A DNA stretch of 8,581 bases from Planctomycetota bacterium (lineage in GTDB: Bacteria; Planctomycetota; Brocadiia; SM23-32), in the NCBI GenBank assembly GCA_030604585.1, contig JAUVVP010000053.1:1-8581 (forward strand), written 5' to 3'. This document shows positions 1 to 6,425 of this stretch, piece by piece (position 1 is the first letter of the stretch; the number at the start of each line of letters is the position of its first letter). Position numbers and translations under genes: made by a program. Below the pieces are notes generated by a model, which made no database searches, was not told the origin of the DNA, and saw only the letters and a list, made by a program, of their open reading frames with translations.

Positions 1-543
1 CTCCGGGAAGCCGTCCTGCGCAGACCACTCGCGCGCCACGTGCAGGTTGATGTTCGTATAGACGCCGTTCTCTTTGAGTTTCGCGATCAGGTAATCGAGC
101 CGGTCGAGCGCCTCGGGGTGGAAGCCCTTGTGCTCGAAGTCGCCCCAGCCTTCGGCGTCCCAGATGCCGCGAGGATAGCCGGCCGCGTCCATGAAGTGCA
201 TGCGGACGCAGTTGATGCCCAGGGTTGCCATCCGCCGCGCCATGCGCTCGGCCACTTCATGTGGCGGGAAGCAGCCGGCGATGCTCAGGTTGGTCGCCCA
301 GAAGCGAATGGGCTTCCCGGTGTCCGCCAGGACGAAGTCATCGCCCTGCACCTGCACGAATCCCTCGGCGCCTGCCGGCGCGTCCAACTGCGCCAGCAGG
401 GCAGGGGCCGTCCCCTCGACCAGCCCGTCGTACGGAATGCTGAACGGGAACCCGTCGAACTCCAGCTCCTGCGCCGAAGCCGCGCAGCCCAGGAGCAGAT
501 ACGCTGCCAACGCCGCTGCCCAAAGCGACAGGACATCGTGCAT
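1..543 (-). CDS. Exported glycoside hydrolase (GH5-like, clan GH-A type), N-terminal part only
   Basis: This frame is open from an ATG at 541-543 through the left edge of the window, giving 181 residues with no stop, so the gene is partial. Residues 1-24 form an export signal: a hydrophobic core followed by LLLGC, which resembles a lipobox with Cys20, or alternatively a signal peptidase I site after ASA. Residues 60-90 contain a GKPIRFWATNLS segment, and 108-117 read LGINCVRMHF. These are the first strands of the TIM-barrel seen in cellulase-family (GH5-like) hydrolases of environmental bacteria. The catalytic glutamates would lie beyond the window, so the family and substrate cannot be fixed. 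A GGAGGGA ribosome site at 550-556 sits 6 nt before the start and supports it. The gene follows the cupin gene by 55 nt and is probably co-transcribed with it. The product is inferred to act outside the cytoplasm, possibly lipid-anchored. Confidence 0.75.
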   Translation of the reverse strand, partial: MHDVLSLWAAALAAYLLLGCAASAQELEFDGFPFSIPYDGLVEGTAPALLAQLDAPAGAEGFVQVQGDDFVLADTGKPIRFWATNLSIAGCFPPHEVAERMARRMATLGINCVRMHFMDAAGYPRGIWDAEGWGDFEHKGFHPEALDRLDYLIAKLKENGVYTNINLHVAREWSAQDGFPE

Positions 544-563
544 GTTCGTTCCCTCCGTTGCTG

Positions 564-579
564 ACCCGGCGTGCCGGGT
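564..579. other. Short hairpin between the cupin and glycoside hydrolase genes
   Basis: ACCCGG (564-569) and CCGGGT (574-579) form a perfect 6-bp stem with a CGTG loop. It lies in the 55-nt gap just upstream of the ribosome site of the left-edge hydrolase. No T-run follows it, so it is not a convincing terminator. It could affect mRNA processing or be incidental in GC-rich DNA. Confidence 0.35.
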
Positions 580-598
580 GCGTTTGGTTGTCCGTCCG

Positions 599-943
599 CT
601 AATCGTCTCGCCGGGGGATCAGGCAGAGGAAGGCGACGGGAATGCCGCGGTCGGCCAGGAAGCAGTGCTCCTCCTGGGCAGCGATGTAGACGACATCGTG
701 CGGGCGGAAGGGGCGCTCAGCGCCCTCGCAGTAAAGCGTGCCCTCGCCTTCCAGGATGTAGACTTCGTGCTCCCAGGGGTGCGTGTGGCGCGGCGTCCGG
801 CCGCCCGGCACGAGTTCGAACCGGCGCATGTAGAAATGCGGCGCCCCGTCGTCTTCAGAGATGAGCCACCGCACCTCGACCCCTTCGGCGCCGGCCTCTT
901 TCGCCTGCTTGCTCTCCACTTCGTCATAATGCACGTGTTTCAC
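599..943 (-). CDS. Small single-domain cupin protein
   Basis: A 114-residue protein with the conserved cupin metal-binding motif: about residues 48-69 read GGRTPRHTHPWEHEVYILEG, with the pattern G-x5-HxH-x4-E-x6-G. The His-His-Glu ligands are present, and a second-motif His lies in the stretch AAQEEHCF. Cupins of this size bind a divalent metal and may isomerise, oxidise or sense small sugars; the substrate cannot be read from the sequence. I place the start at the GTG at 941-943 because MKHVHYDEV is how such cupins usually begin and an AGGGGG ribosome site (949-954) lies 5 nt upstream. The same frame also opens at a GTG at 971-973 that overlaps the preceding stop as GTGA, but that GTG and the next residues come from the arm of an inverted repeat, so I consider it less likely. 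The stop is TAG at 599-601. No signal peptide is seen; the protein is probably cytoplasmic. Confidence 0.88.
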   Translation of the reverse strand: MKHVHYDEVESKQAKEAGAEGVEVRWLISEDDGAPHFYMRRFELVPGGRTPRHTHPWEHEVYILEGEGTLYCEGAERPFRPHDVVYIAAQEEHCFLADRGIPVAFLCLIPRRDD

Positions 944-948
944 GGCAT

Positions 949-954
949 CCCCCT
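949..954 (-). promoter_or_regulatory. Ribosome site that decides the cupin start
   Basis: On the minus strand AGGGGG occupies 954-949, five bases before the GTG at 943. It lies immediately outside the R1 inverted repeat, so it predates or is independent of that element. It is the main reason for preferring the shorter cupin. Confidence 0.55.
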
Positions 955-1046
955 GAAAAATCGGGACAGTCACCTTTTTTCGCTGTATATGTTATTATCC
1001 ACGGGCATCTTACAACAACGAAAATAGGTGACTGTCCCGATTTTTC
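955..1046. mobile_element. MITE-like 92-bp inverted-repeat element (R1)
   Basis: Bases 955-975 and 1026-1046 are a perfect 21-bp inverted repeat with core GGTGACTGTCCCGA. After one mismatch the pairing continues inward to 986/1015, so 30 of 32 positions match. The interior (987-1014) is unpaired and the whole element is AT-richer than its GC-rich surroundings. No transposase is encoded and I see no obvious target duplication in the flanks. It lies between an oxidoreductase and the cupin gene and supplies the last 25 or so codons of the former. Similar GTGACTGTCCC palindromes are known as scattered repeats in many bacteria and are often linked with REP-associated Y1 transposases; that link is from memory and not shown here. 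Because A-runs and T-runs flank the stem, the RNA hairpin could also end transcription in either direction. Confidence 0.75.
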
Positions 1047-2160
1047 TGCTCTTGATCGCGGCGTGACCCAGGATGCTGGCCTGCCAGGCGTCGGCGGCCG
1101 TGGCGTTCTCCGGAGACCGGCCCGACAGGATGCACCGGGCGAAATGGTCCATGGCCTCCAGCCATCCCTTGTCCACCATGTAGTTCCACAGCGGCGCGTC
1201 GCGGTGGATGTAGCGCTGCATCTCTTCCCGTTCGGGGAACTCCCGTTCATCCTCCAGGCCCTGGACCCGCTCGCGCATCTCCCATCCCATGCGGCGCAGG
1301 GCGTGCAACCCCTCGGCTCCGGTTTTCTCCAGCAGGAACTTGTGCGTGTACTCGCGGTCGGGATGGCTGTGGCCGGCGAAGCGGTAGACGGGCTCGAAGT
1401 CCCCGTAGCCGTAGGTGCGCAGTTCGACGAACTCCTCCACGGTCAAGCCGCCCCGTTCGGTGATGACTTCCAGGCGTTCCTTGGGCATGTCCATTGTCGC
1501 ATGTCCGCTGTTCATGATCGAGGCGATGCAGCCGGACCGCATCTTCAACACGATTACTTCATCGTCCGGCCGGGACTCGACGCAATAGACGGACTCGGCG
1601 TCGGACTCCGTCAGCCAGCGGATGAGGTCGAACAGGTGGCAGACTTCGTGCAGCACCCGTACGCCGGGCGGATAGTCCTTCCCCCAGCTCCAGTACTCGT
1701 CGCTGATGCGATAGTGGATGTTCCGGGCGCCGCCGTCGCAGGAGGCGACCTCCTTGGCCTTGCGGTATGCCGGGGCGAATCGCCGATTGAAGCCGACGGC
1801 CACGAACCGTCCCGCCTCCTGCTGCGCAGCGACGACGGCCTGGCATTCCTCCGCCGTGAGCGCCAATGGCTTCTCGACGTAGACGTGCTTGCCCGCCCGC
1901 AGAGCTTCGATGGTGAGGAGCGCCTGCTGGTCCTCGCGCGTGGCGACCACCACGGCCTGTATCTCCTCGTCTGCCAGCAGCTCCCTGTGGTCGGTGGTCC
2001 CATGGGGAACTCCGTACTTCTCCTGAGCCGCGCGGACGCGGTCCCCGTCAAGGTCGCAGACGGTCTTGAGGAACGCGTGGGGTGCGCGCGTCAGGTTGGG
2101 CAGGTGCTGGCTCTGCGCGATGCCGCCCGCGCCGATGATGCCGAAGACAGCCTTCTTCAT
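970..2160 (-). CDS. Gfo/Idh/MocA family NAD(P)-dependent oxidoreductase with repeat-derived C-terminus
   Basis: A 396-residue protein. Residues 4-16 hold the Rossmann motif FGIIGAGGIAQ, residues 92-99 read HVYVEKPL with the family's EKP lysine at 97, and residues 171-175 (HEVCH) match the catalytic His region of the C-terminal domain. Members oxidise or reduce sugars, inositols and amino-sugar derivatives with NAD(P); the substrate here is unknown. The ATG at 2160 is preceded by a strong GGAGGGAGG ribosome site. The normal fold seems to end near residue 371. From residue 372 the reading frame enters the R1 inverted repeat and ends in that repeat with TGA at 970-972, adding about 25 residues (KIGTVTYFRCCK...) that do not look like family sequence. 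The core enzyme is probably still intact. It has a paralogue at 4278-5324, two genes upstream in the same cluster. Confidence 0.9.
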   Translation of the reverse strand: MKKAVFGIIGAGGIAQSQHLPNLTRAPHAFLKTVCDLDGDRVRAAQEKYGVPHGTTDHRELLADEEIQAVVVATREDQQALLTIEALRAGKHVYVEKPLALTAEECQAVVAAQQEAGRFVAVGFNRRFAPAYRKAKEVASCDGGARNIHYRISDEYWSWGKDYPPGVRVLHEVCHLFDLIRWLTESDAESVYCVESRPDDEVIVLKMRSGCIASIMNSGHATMDMPKERLEVITERGGLTVEEFVELRTYGYGDFEPVYRFAGHSHPDREYTHKFLLEKTGAEGLHALRRMGWEMRERVQGLEDEREFPEREEMQRYIHRDAPLWNYMVDKGWLEAMDHFARCILSGRSPENATAADAWQASILGHAAIKSRKIGTVTYFRCCKMPVDNNIYSEKR

Positions 2161-2239
2161 GACCTCCCTCCGCGGCCTGACGGATGAGTCCCTTTCGCTG
2201 GCGGGCGTAAGGGCAGCGCGCGCTTCCGCAAGATCTCCA

Positions 2240-2262
2240 GGGGCACGGCGCGCCGATGCCCC
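2240..2262. other. Hairpin at the 3' end of the GH20 gene
   Basis: GGGGCACGGCG (2240-2250) pairs with CGCCG-A-TGCCCC (2251-2262), with one bulged A; the innermost bases must form the loop. It overlaps the TAG stop of the GH20 gene. There is no T-run after it, so it is not a classical Rho-independent terminator. It could stabilise the mRNA 3' end or reduce read-through into the next oxidoreductase gene. Confidence 0.4.
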
Positions 2263-4091
2263 TACGCGAGCTGCTCCAACTGCTTGCGCAGGCTTCCGGA
2301 ACTCTCATTGAGACCGCCGGGACGGTTCCGCTCCAGCCAGAGATCTTCGTGGCGTCTAATGACGTGCTGAAGCGCGTGACGCAGGGCGGTGGGGTCGTAG
2401 TAATCCTTGTCGAGGCCGGCCAGGCCGCGCTCGGCGCCGCAGCGGGCCATGGCGATGGCGTTGAGCAGCTCCGCCTTCACCAACTCACCGTCCTCGGCGC
2501 CCGGCCGAGCGTCGCCGAGGCGGGCCTCCAGTCGGTCGAATCTGTCGAGGCACTTCTTCAGGCTCGAAACGGTAACGCCCTCCAGGAGGTAGTCGGTGCC
2601 GATGTCGGAGAACAGGAGCTGATCGAACAGGGTGGCGTTGTAGACCCTCTTGGGCACCAGTTCGCAGACCTTGCCCAGCTTGAGGAGCAGGTCGCCGAGC
2701 GTTGCCGCATCGTCGCCGAAGGCGATGCGGTCCATGGCGGCCGCGACGTCGGCCTGCTTATTCGCTCTCAGGCACCAGGAGAAGGCGGCGCCGGCAAAGA
2801 AGCCCGGATAGCTGACCGGCAGGTACTGGTGATGGCCGCCGTCGCCCCAGTCCGTGATGAGGTAGCCCGAGGCGCCGTGGCGCAGGCCGTTGCGGGCGGC
2901 ATTGGCCAGGTTGCCGAGGCAGTTGGCCGTCCTGCCCGTCAGCGTGTGCCAGCTCGACGTGCCGGGACAGACGTAAAAGGGAGCGCCCGCTTTGCTGCAC
3001 TGCGCGCACTGCTTGCTGAACGGATGGTCGTGCTCGTATCCCCAGACCAGGCCGATGATGCCGGCGGGCAGCTCGTCAATGAGTTCCGGCTGATGGAGGA
3101 TGATGTCGCCCCAGAACATCATAGTGCGGCCGTGCTTCTGCACGAGCTTGTGGATGCCGAGCAGGAAGTCCAGGTAGACGCGGCTGGAGCCCTTCTCTTC
3201 GCAGAGCTTCTTGCTCCAGCCCTGGCCAAGCTCCCAGGTCTCGTCGCACCCCACGTTGAAGAGGCGACTGCTGAAGTTGGGCAGGAACTCGCCGTAAAGG
3301 GAGCCCAGCAGCCTGAGGCTGCTCCGGTTGGGCCTGAGCACCGAGCCGTACTGGGAACGGCCGCCCCAGGGGTATTCGAAGCCGTCCGGGCATTCCGCCA
3401 GGTGTCTGTACTCCCGATGGCGGAGCCAGCGCGCGAAGTGGCCGAACGAGTTCAAGTTGGGGACCAGCTCGATGTAGCGCTCCCGGCAGTAGGCGTCCAG
3501 CAGGAGCACTTCTTCCGCCGTGATCGGCGAGGCATCGTGCCAGACCGCCTCGTGCTCGGAGAAGGCGAACGTGTGCTCGGTGTAGAGCTGCAACTGGTTC
3601 AGCTTGAGGCTCGCCATCAGGTCTACGATGTCGAGCAGCGTCTCCATCTTCGGCACCTTGCAGCGGCTGATGTCGAGCATGATGCCGCGGTTGGCGAAGT
3701 CCGGCTCGTCGGCTATCTGGAAGGCCGGCAGGCGGGCGCCCGCCTGGGCGATGAGCTGCTCCAGCGTCCGCAGCCCATAGAAGAGGCCCGCCTCGTCGCA
3801 CGCCGTCAGGGTGATGCCGGCGCGGTCTGCGCCGAGCCGGTAGCCCTGGGGGGCGATGCCCCGCCGTTCGAGCGTCACCGAAAGGAGAACCCGACCTTTG
3901 GCCGGGCTCCCGGCCGTCACCTGCAGCGGAGAGGCAAAGGCGTCCGAGGCCCCGTCCGCGAAGGCGATGACGTGCCTCGTCAAGCGTGCCGACACCTTCG
4001 GGTCAACCGTGATCCAGACGGCGTCGGTCAGATCGACGGTTTCCTTGCGGAACGAGGCTTTGCGCGGTACGGGGAACAGTTCGCAGGACAT
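2262..4091 (-). CDS. GH20 family beta-N-acetylhexosaminidase
   Basis: A 609-residue protein. Residues 1-130 look like the N-terminal GH20b domain, with GLFYGLRTLEQLI at 102-114. The TIM barrel starts at about 134 with NRGIMLDISR, and the catalytic pair sits in FNVGCDETWELG, giving Asp283 (polarises the substrate acetamido group) and Glu284 (general acid) of the substrate-assisted mechanism. Trp350 and the segment GYLITDWGDGGH (409-420) fit the aglycone and active-site wall. It should release terminal N-acetylhexosamine from chitin- or glycan-derived oligosaccharides. No signal peptide is seen, so it is probably intracellular. I chose the ATG at 4091 because AAGGAG lies 7 nt upstream and SCELFPVPRK begins the fold. 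The frame stays open to an ATG at 4220, but those 43 extra codons are made of the R2 hairpin repeats. The C-terminal 150 residues are mainly helical. Confidence 0.92.
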   Translation of the reverse strand: MSCELFPVPRKASFRKETVDLTDAVWITVDPKVSARLTRHVIAFADGASDAFASPLQVTAGSPAKGRVLLSVTLERRGIAPQGYRLGADRAGITLTACDEAGLFYGLRTLEQLIAQAGARLPAFQIADEPDFANRGIMLDISRCKVPKMETLLDIVDLMASLKLNQLQLYTEHTFAFSEHEAVWHDASPITAEEVLLLDAYCRERYIELVPNLNSFGHFARWLRHREYRHLAECPDGFEYPWGGRSQYGSVLRPNRSSLRLLGSLYGEFLPNFSSRLFNVGCDETWELGQGWSKKLCEEKGSSRVYLDFLLGIHKLVQKHGRTMMFWGDIILHQPELIDELPAGIIGLVWGYEHDHPFSKQCAQCSKAGAPFYVCPGTSSWHTLTGRTANCLGNLANAARNGLRHGASGYLITDWGDGGHHQYLPVSYPGFFAGAAFSWCLRANKQADVAAAMDRIAFGDDAATLGDLLLKLGKVCELVPKRVYNATLFDQLLFSDIGTDYLLEGVTVSSLKKCLDRFDRLEARLGDARPGAEDGELVKAELLNAIAMARCGAERGLAGLDKDYYDPTALRHALQHVIRRHEDLWLERNRPGGLNESSGSLRKQLEQLA

Positions 4092-4098
4092 CGCAGGT

Positions 4099-4104
4099 CT
4101 CCTT
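4099..4104 (-). promoter_or_regulatory. Ribosome site that decides the GH20 start
   Basis: On the minus strand AAGGAG at 4104-4099 lies 7 nt before the ATG at 4091. The alternative upstream ATG at 4220 sits inside palindromic repeat DNA without such a site, so this one fixes the start. Confidence 0.7.
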
Positions 4105-4122
4105 TCTGGCTGCCCAGATGCG

Positions 4123-4272
4123 GCCCGGGGCGAGACGCCCCGGGCTACCCACAGAGGGGTAGCCCCCGGCGTCTCGGGGTAGCCCCCGGCGTCCCGCCGG
4201 GGGTGCCGAGCTGCCGACATGGCCCGGCGGCGAGACGCCGCCGGCTACCCAACAAGGCCGGCGTCTCGCCGG
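4123..4272. repeat. R2 palindrome cluster, copy A
   Basis: A dense set of hairpins fills the gap between the GH20 start and the upstream oxidoreductase. Stem 1: GCCCGGGGCG (4123-4132), loop AGA, CGCCCCGGGC (4136-4145). GGGCTACCC (4142-4150) also pairs with GGGTAGCCC (4157-4165). An 18-bp direct repeat beginning GGGGTAGCCCCC occurs at 4156-4173 and 4176-4193. Stem 2: CCGGCGGCG (4224-4232), loop AGA, CGCCGCCGG (4236-4244), followed by CTACCCAACAAGGC. Stem 3: CCGGCG (4258-4263), loop TCT, CGCCGG (4267-4272). The recurrent core is GGCGAGACGCC or its complement plus CTACCC. This is REP/BIME-like intergenic DNA. A related copy is at 5373-5441. Confidence 0.8.
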
Positions 4273-4277
4273 GGGCC

Positions 4278-5324
4278 TTACCTCAGCAGGCGGATGTAGT
4301 CTCGGGCCACCTTCAGGTCTTCGAGCGCCTCCGCCGCTTCGCACGGCGGCCTCGCCTCACCTCTCATGGCCTTGACGAAGTTGACGGCCTGCCGGCGCAT
4401 CGAATGCACCCAGGGCAACCGGGGCACCACGGTCTGCGGGACCGCCTGCCCGCCCGGGTCCCTCAATACCTCTACCGAACCCGGACGGTTGCACGCCAGC
4501 GGGGCCGGCAGCCCAAGCTTAACATAGCCGCGCTCGAAAGCAACGAGCGCCGACTCCTGCCAGTCTATCGTAGTGTTGTAGGGCGCCATCTCGATGGTGC
4601 CCGCCACGCCGCTCTCGCTCTGCACCGCCAGCAGCACGCCCGACGGGTCCGCGTACGCGACCCGATAGGGCTCCCCGAGCAGGTGGCGCATCAGGTTGAC
4701 CTGGTGGATGTAGTAGTTCACGAAGCTCAGGTAGGCCTTGTAGGTCTCCTCGTCCATGTCGCCGGGAGGCGGGTCCCATTCCAGCTCAGGCATCGCCTCG
4801 TCGGTGGTGACGAGGTCCGTGAAGCCGGCCGCTATCCAGTCGCCGGGCGGCATCAGTATGCGCACGTAGCGCATCGGCCCCAGTTCGCCCGATGCCTTCA
4901 GCCGATCTATTTCCCCCTTCGCACACACCGTGGCCGGGTCGCTCCGCTTGTTGTACCCGACCATGAGCCAGGTGCCGCTTTCCTCGACGGCGCGGACGAT
5001 CTTCTCCGCCATCTCGACGGAGCCGGCCAGGGGCTTCTCGATGAAGACGGGGATGCCGGCCTCCAGCAGCTCGGGCACGAGTACGCCGTGACGCGTGAAC
5101 GGCTGAGAGGCGACGATGCCGTCCAGCTCTTCGGCGGCGAGCATCTCCCGGTGGTCCTTGTAGGTGCGCGGCACCCCGTAGCGGGCGGCGACCTTGCGGC
5201 CCAACTCCGAGCGCAGCTCCGCAATGGCCGCCACCTCGCAGCCGGGCACGGTGGCGTAGTTCCGCAGGTGCGCGGCCTGCCCCATGCTGCCGACGCCCAC
5301 GAAGCCGATCCTGACGTTGCCCAA
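4278..5324 (-). CDS. Gfo/Idh/MocA family NAD(P)-dependent oxidoreductase (TTG start)
   Basis: A 348-residue dehydrogenase. The nucleotide-binding motif GFVGVGSMGQ occupies 7-16 and the EKP motif is at 96-98 within FIEKPLAG. The segment YYIHQVNLMRHL (204-215) corresponds to the catalytic His region of the second domain, with His207. The product should oxidise or reduce a sugar or sugar-like polyol with NAD(P) in the cytoplasm; the substrate cannot be assigned. The start is TTG (5322-5324): an in-frame TAG lies at 5331-5333 and GGAGGG at 5335-5340 is 10 nt upstream. Length is normal for the family. It shares the DHRE-type linker (DHREMLAAEEL here, DHRELLADEEI in the paralogue) and the KPLA motif with the oxidoreductase at 970-2160, so the two look like diverged paralogues. 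R2 repeats lie on both sides of the gene. Confidence 0.9.
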   Translation of the reverse strand: MGNVRIGFVGVGSMGQAAHLRNYATVPGCEVAAIAELRSELGRKVAARYGVPRTYKDHREMLAAEELDGIVASQPFTRHGVLVPELLEAGIPVFIEKPLAGSVEMAEKIVRAVEESGTWLMVGYNKRSDPATVCAKGEIDRLKASGELGPMRYVRILMPPGDWIAAGFTDLVTTDEAMPELEWDPPPGDMDEETYKAYLSFVNYYIHQVNLMRHLLGEPYRVAYADPSGVLLAVQSESGVAGTIEMAPYNTTIDWQESALVAFERGYVKLGLPAPLACNRPGSVEVLRDPGGQAVPQTVVPRLPWVHSMRRQAVNFVKAMRGEARPPCEAAEALEDLKVARDYIRLLR

Positions 5325-5334
5325 GTTGGCCTAT

Positions 5335-5340
5335 CCCTCC
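5335..5340 (-). promoter_or_regulatory. Ribosome site for the TTG start
   Basis: GGAGGG on the minus strand at 5340-5335 lies 10 nt before TTG at 5324. No ATG or GTG is available between the in-frame stop at 5331-5333 and the first conserved residues, so this site supports the unusual start codon. Confidence 0.6.
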
Positions 5341-5372
5341 GTTCAGCCCTCAGTGCTCTGCCCGGGCAACCC

Positions 5373-5441
5373 CCGGCGGCGAGACGTTTACGCGCCTTCG
5401 GCGCGCCGCCGGCTACCCAACAAGGCCCGCGTCGCGCCGGG
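5373..5441. repeat. R2 palindrome, copy B, with nested hairpin insertion
   Basis: The outer stem CCGGCGGCG (5373-5381) and CGCCGCCGG (5404-5412), followed by CTACCCAACAAGGC (5413-5426), matches stem 2 of copy A at 4224-4258. The difference is a 19-nt insertion at 5387-5405 placed right after AGACG. The insertion contains its own hairpin, CGCGCC-TTC-GGCGCG (5391-5405). Downstream, GCGTCGCGCCGGGG resembles stem 3 of copy A. The repeat sits between the isomerase stop and the TTG-started oxidoreductase. Confidence 0.78.
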
Positions 5442-5453
5442 GCCGCCCCGCTC

Positions 5454-6233
5454 TCACTCCTGATCGCAGATGGCAAAGGCGTCCCGCAGGGCCTGGATCA
5501 GATCGCCCTTCGGGCTGAACTCGTGGCCGACGTAGAGATCGTAGTCGGTGGCGGCGATCCCCTTGCAGATGCCGGCGTAGTTCAGCTCCTGCGTATCGTC
5601 CATGTCGTGGCGGCCCGGGTTGCCGGCGGTGTGGAAGTGGCCGATCCACTGGATGTTCTCCTGTATGGTGCGGACCAGGTCGCCCTCCATGATCTGCATG
5701 TGGTAGATGTCGTAGAGCAGCTTGGCGCGGGGGCTGCCCACTTTCTCGCAGACGGCCACGCCCCAGGCGGTGTGGTCGCACTGGTAGCCCGCGTGGTCCA
5801 CCTTGGAGTTGAGCAGCTCCATGTTCAGGTTGACGCCTTTCTGCTCGGCGTAGGGTGCGATCCGCCGCAGGCCGTCGGCGCATGCCTCGATGGCTTCCAG
5901 CTCGCTCATGTGTGGCTGGCGGTTGCCGCTGAAGCAGATGACGCCGGGGATGCCGTGCTCGGCGGCGAGGTCAATCGAGGTCCTCAGTTCCGCCTCGATG
6001 CGGTCGTGGTTGGAGCGCTTGTTGAGCCCGTCCGGCAGCGACGCGTGGCCCGACATGCTGGCCACGACGAGTTTGTGCTTCTTGGCTGTGGCGATGACCT
6101 CCTCGAAGTCATCGCCGCGGGCCCACAGCTCGACGGCCGCGTAGCCGATCTCCGCTGCGCTCTCGAACAACTCATCAAGGCTCATGTCCTGCGCCTTGAA
6201 GATCGGATAACAGATGGACTGTTTGATCCGCAT
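5454..6233 (-). CDS. Hydroxypyruvate isomerase-like sugar isomerase/epimerase (AP endonuclease 2 TIM barrel)
   Basis: A 259-residue TIM-barrel protein. The metal-binding and catalytic set of the hydroxypyruvate isomerase/sugar epimerase family can be seen: Glu139 in NMELLNSKVDH, Asp175 in LLYDIYHMQ, His201 in GHFHTAGNPGRHD, and Glu238 in GHEFSPKGD. The stretch GYQCDHTAWGV (149-159) is also typical of the Hyi branch. It should interconvert aldo and keto (or epimeric) forms of a small sugar or hydroxyacid in the cytoplasm, using a divalent metal. Its exact substrate is not readable, and true hydroxypyruvate activity is only one option. The ATG at 6233 follows a GGAG 9 nt upstream. Length is standard. 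In gene order it follows a GH130 remnant and precedes an oxidoreductase, a pairing common in sugar catabolic clusters. Confidence 0.88.
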   Translation of the reverse strand: MRIKQSICYPIFKAQDMSLDELFESAAEIGYAAVELWARGDDFEEVIATAKKHKLVVASMSGHASLPDGLNKRSNHDRIEAELRTSIDLAAEHGIPGVICFSGNRQPHMSELEAIEACADGLRRIAPYAEQKGVNLNMELLNSKVDHAGYQCDHTAWGVAVCEKVGSPRAKLLYDIYHMQIMEGDLVRTIQENIQWIGHFHTAGNPGRHDMDDTQELNYAGICKGIAATDYDLYVGHEFSPKGDLIQALRDAFAICDQE

Positions 6234-6283
6234 GGTCCGTCTCTCCTTTCCGGTGTGCGGGGTCTTCTGGCGGAGCCCGGATT

Positions 6284-6379
6284 CTATCGGGCGGTCAGAC
6301 AGAAGTCCACCAACTCATCAACTGTGCTCAGGGCAACCGCCATACGCTGATCGGCGCAGCCATAGTAGAGCAGCAGCCG
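6284..6379 (-). pseudogene. C-terminal remnant of a GH130-like glycoside phosphorylase
   Basis: Read on the minus strand from 6379, the frame gives 31 codons, RLLLYYGCADQRMAVALSTV followed by DELVDFCLTAR, ending in TAG at 6284-6286. The pattern LLYYG-ADxxxxVALxxxDEL is the characteristic last strand-helix of GH130 (DUF377) beta-mannoside phosphorylases, where homologous proteins end a short distance after this motif. The rest of such a gene (about 300 residues) is missing. Upstream the frame runs into the R1-like repeat arm at 6399-6423 and then the end of the guanidino enzyme gene. No start or ribosome site belongs to it. I read it as a decayed stub left by a deletion or insertion. The assignment rests on one motif recognised by eye and should be checked by profile search. 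Confidence 0.65.
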
Positions 6380-6398
6380 GCGCGTCGCCCGCGGCGAC

Positions 6399-6423
6399 GG
6401 GGACCGGGTGACAGTCCCCCTTT
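6399..6423. repeat. R1-type single arm with GGGGAC/GTCCCC hairpin
   Basis: GGGGAC (6399-6404), a 9-nt loop, and GTCCCC (6414-6419) form a hairpin. Bases 6407-6420 read GGTGACAGTCCCCC, which differs from the R1 arm at 1027-1040 (GGTGACTGTCCCGA) at three of 14 positions; both are followed by T-runs. It lies between the stop of the guanidino enzyme gene and the GH130 remnant, and looks like a degenerate or half copy of the 955-1046 element. Confidence 0.6.
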
Positions 6424-6425
6424 CC

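Noticed and set aside
984..1018. Promoter for the cupin inside the R1 element (GATAAT or TATACA as -10)
   Set aside because: The possible -35 boxes are weak and none is at a proper distance; the AT-richness belongs to the repeat itself.
1063..2187. Plus-strand open frame of 374 codons
   Set aside because: It is the antisense shadow of the oxidoreductase at 970-2160 and its translation shows no family motif.
4092..4220. N-terminal extension of the GH20 protein
   Set aside because: These 43 codons are palindromic repeat DNA and a better ribosome site precedes the ATG at 4091.
4123..4272. CRISPR array
   Set aside because: The repeats are palindromic, vary in unit and spacing, and there are no unique spacers of constant length.
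2256..6350. A 1364-codon open frame on the plus strand
   Set aside because: It lies antisense to the GH20, oxidoreductase and isomerase genes, has no recognisable domain and crosses the R2 repeats. Long antisense frames are expected from biased GC-rich codons.
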